Below are positions 63,559-64,000 of a stretch of DNA of 64,000 bases, piece by piece. Made by a program: the position numbers and the translations under genes. Source of the stretch: JACKOB01 sp024234575 (GTDB lineage: Bacteria; Pseudomonadota; Gammaproteobacteria; Pseudomonadales; Oleiphilaceae); NCBI GenBank assembly GCA_051208035.1, contig JBPJFZ010000001.1, positions 310,001 to 374,000 on the forward strand, given 5' to 3'. The notes under the pieces were generated by a model, which saw nothing but the letters and a program-made list of their open reading frames with translations, was not told the origin of the DNA and did not search any database. The stretch's first letter is position 1; every line of letters begins with the position of its first letter.

Positions 63559-64000
63559 ATGAGCACTCCCATATTCGCTGATATAGAAGCCAGCATGAAT
63601 GACGCATCCGGCTTTCCTACAGCAATCTGCTGGTCATTGGCGAACGGGGAAATAAAGTCAGTATTAATTATTCCCGAAGACGAATGGCTCGAAGACGAAG
63701 AAAACATAGAGCCTCACGTTAACATGCGTGAACTATACAACCATGGCGTGCCAGTACTCGACATCATCAGAGAAATGAACGAAGACCTGGATGGCAAAAC
63801 TGTTTACATGCCTGGCCACTACTTTGAAAATGAGTGGCTCGAAAAGCTGTTTGCCGCTTACAACATTGACCCTTCATTCGAGCCGCTCCCCTTGGCCGAG
63901 CTGCTAAACATTGACCAGGAGGATGTTCCCGGGCAGATCAATCAAATCAAACTAGATTATGCTCTGGACTCTCCACACGAATCAGAATCGAATGTCTTAG
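63559..64000 (+). CDS. DnaQ/RNase T-fold exonuclease-like protein, 3' end missing
   Basis: The first 147 codons of a gene running off the right edge. IFADIEASMNDASGFPTAIC matches the Exo I region of DEDD exonucleases, with D8-x-E10, and residues 22-36 look like the following beta strands (CWSLANGEIKSVLIIP). Later ELYNHGVPVLDIIREMNEDLDGK and a YFENEWLEKLF stretch fit the fold, but the usual Exo II and III residues are not clearly visible, so activity is unsure. AGGA lies about 8 nt before the ATG. Function inferred from fold pattern only. Confidence 0.6.
   Translation, partial: MSTPIFADIEASMNDASGFPTAICWSLANGEIKSVLIIPEDEWLEDEENIEPHVNMRELYNHGVPVLDIIREMNEDLDGKTVYMPGHYFENEWLEKLFAAYNIDPSFEPLPLAELLNIDQEDVPGQINQIKLDYALDSPHESESNVL

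Overview
The window looks like chromosomal DNA of a gammaproteobacterium, probably a marine or environmental one. This rests on the guaB-guaA-tadA order with xseA divergent, a TesA/YbbA/YbbP-type locus, a MoxR/Bat operon, an MksBEF condensin, a long NAD-glutamate dehydrogenase of the Pseudomonas type, a proS-lytic transglycosylase pair, and tRNAs with encoded CCA ends. Genus cannot be fixed from the sequence alone. Most of the window is core genome; no insertion sequence, integrase, prophage or CRISPR array was seen. ATG, GTG and TTG starts are all in use, and many starts given here were set by Shine-Dalgarno position rather than by the longest reading frame.

Layout. 1-5.5 kb: start of a GalE-like epimerase, tadA, guaA and guaB (purine synthesis, tRNA editing), then divergent xseA. 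5.5-8.7 kb: a histidine-box membrane hydroxylase divergent from an AraC regulator, and a membrane glycosyltransferase. 9.2-14.7 kb: a tightly coupled cluster of TetR regulator, PLP-dependent alanine racemase/D-threonine aldolase-like protein, GMC oxidoreductase, small partner protein and aldehyde dehydrogenase, in which every junction after the racemase is a 4-bp ATGA overlap. 14.8-19.2 kb: an orphan lipoprotein, a non-coding stretch with a minus-strand hairpin and mini-ORF, proS and a lytic transglycosylase. 19.2-24.4 kb: DUF2835 and the large NAD-glutamate dehydrogenase. 24.5-32.1 kb: MoxR-DUF58-DUF4381-BatA-BatB/C fusion-BatD.

32.3-41 kb: acyl-CoA desaturase, a 38-residue lysine-rich gene with its own terminator and a tRNA-like relic upstream, rluF, and mksF-mksE-mksB. 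41-48.4 kb: htpG with a sigma-32-like promoter, ACR3 arsenite exporter, a YugP-like peptidase, a plus-strand terminator that suggests a small RNA, and a sensor kinase/HD-GYP response-regulator pair. 48.4-55.2 kb: double hot-dog thioesterase, DUF599 protein, M48 lipoprotein peptidase with TPRs, alpha/beta hydrolase, an orphan glycosyltransferase and a Tat-exported superoxide-reductase-like protein. 55.3-64 kb: FtsX-type permease plus ATPase divergent from a TesA-type esterase, a YheT-like hydrolase, a UspE-like stress protein, tRNA-Asn and tRNA-Pro, an M18 aminopeptidase, and the start of a DnaQ-fold exonuclease-like gene.

The most unusual items are the racemase/GMC/ALDH cluster, the secreted superoxide-reductase-like protein that lacks the usual Glu-Lys pair, the shortened tRNA-Asn-like element near 33.7 kb, and the small-RNA candidate near 45.3 kb.
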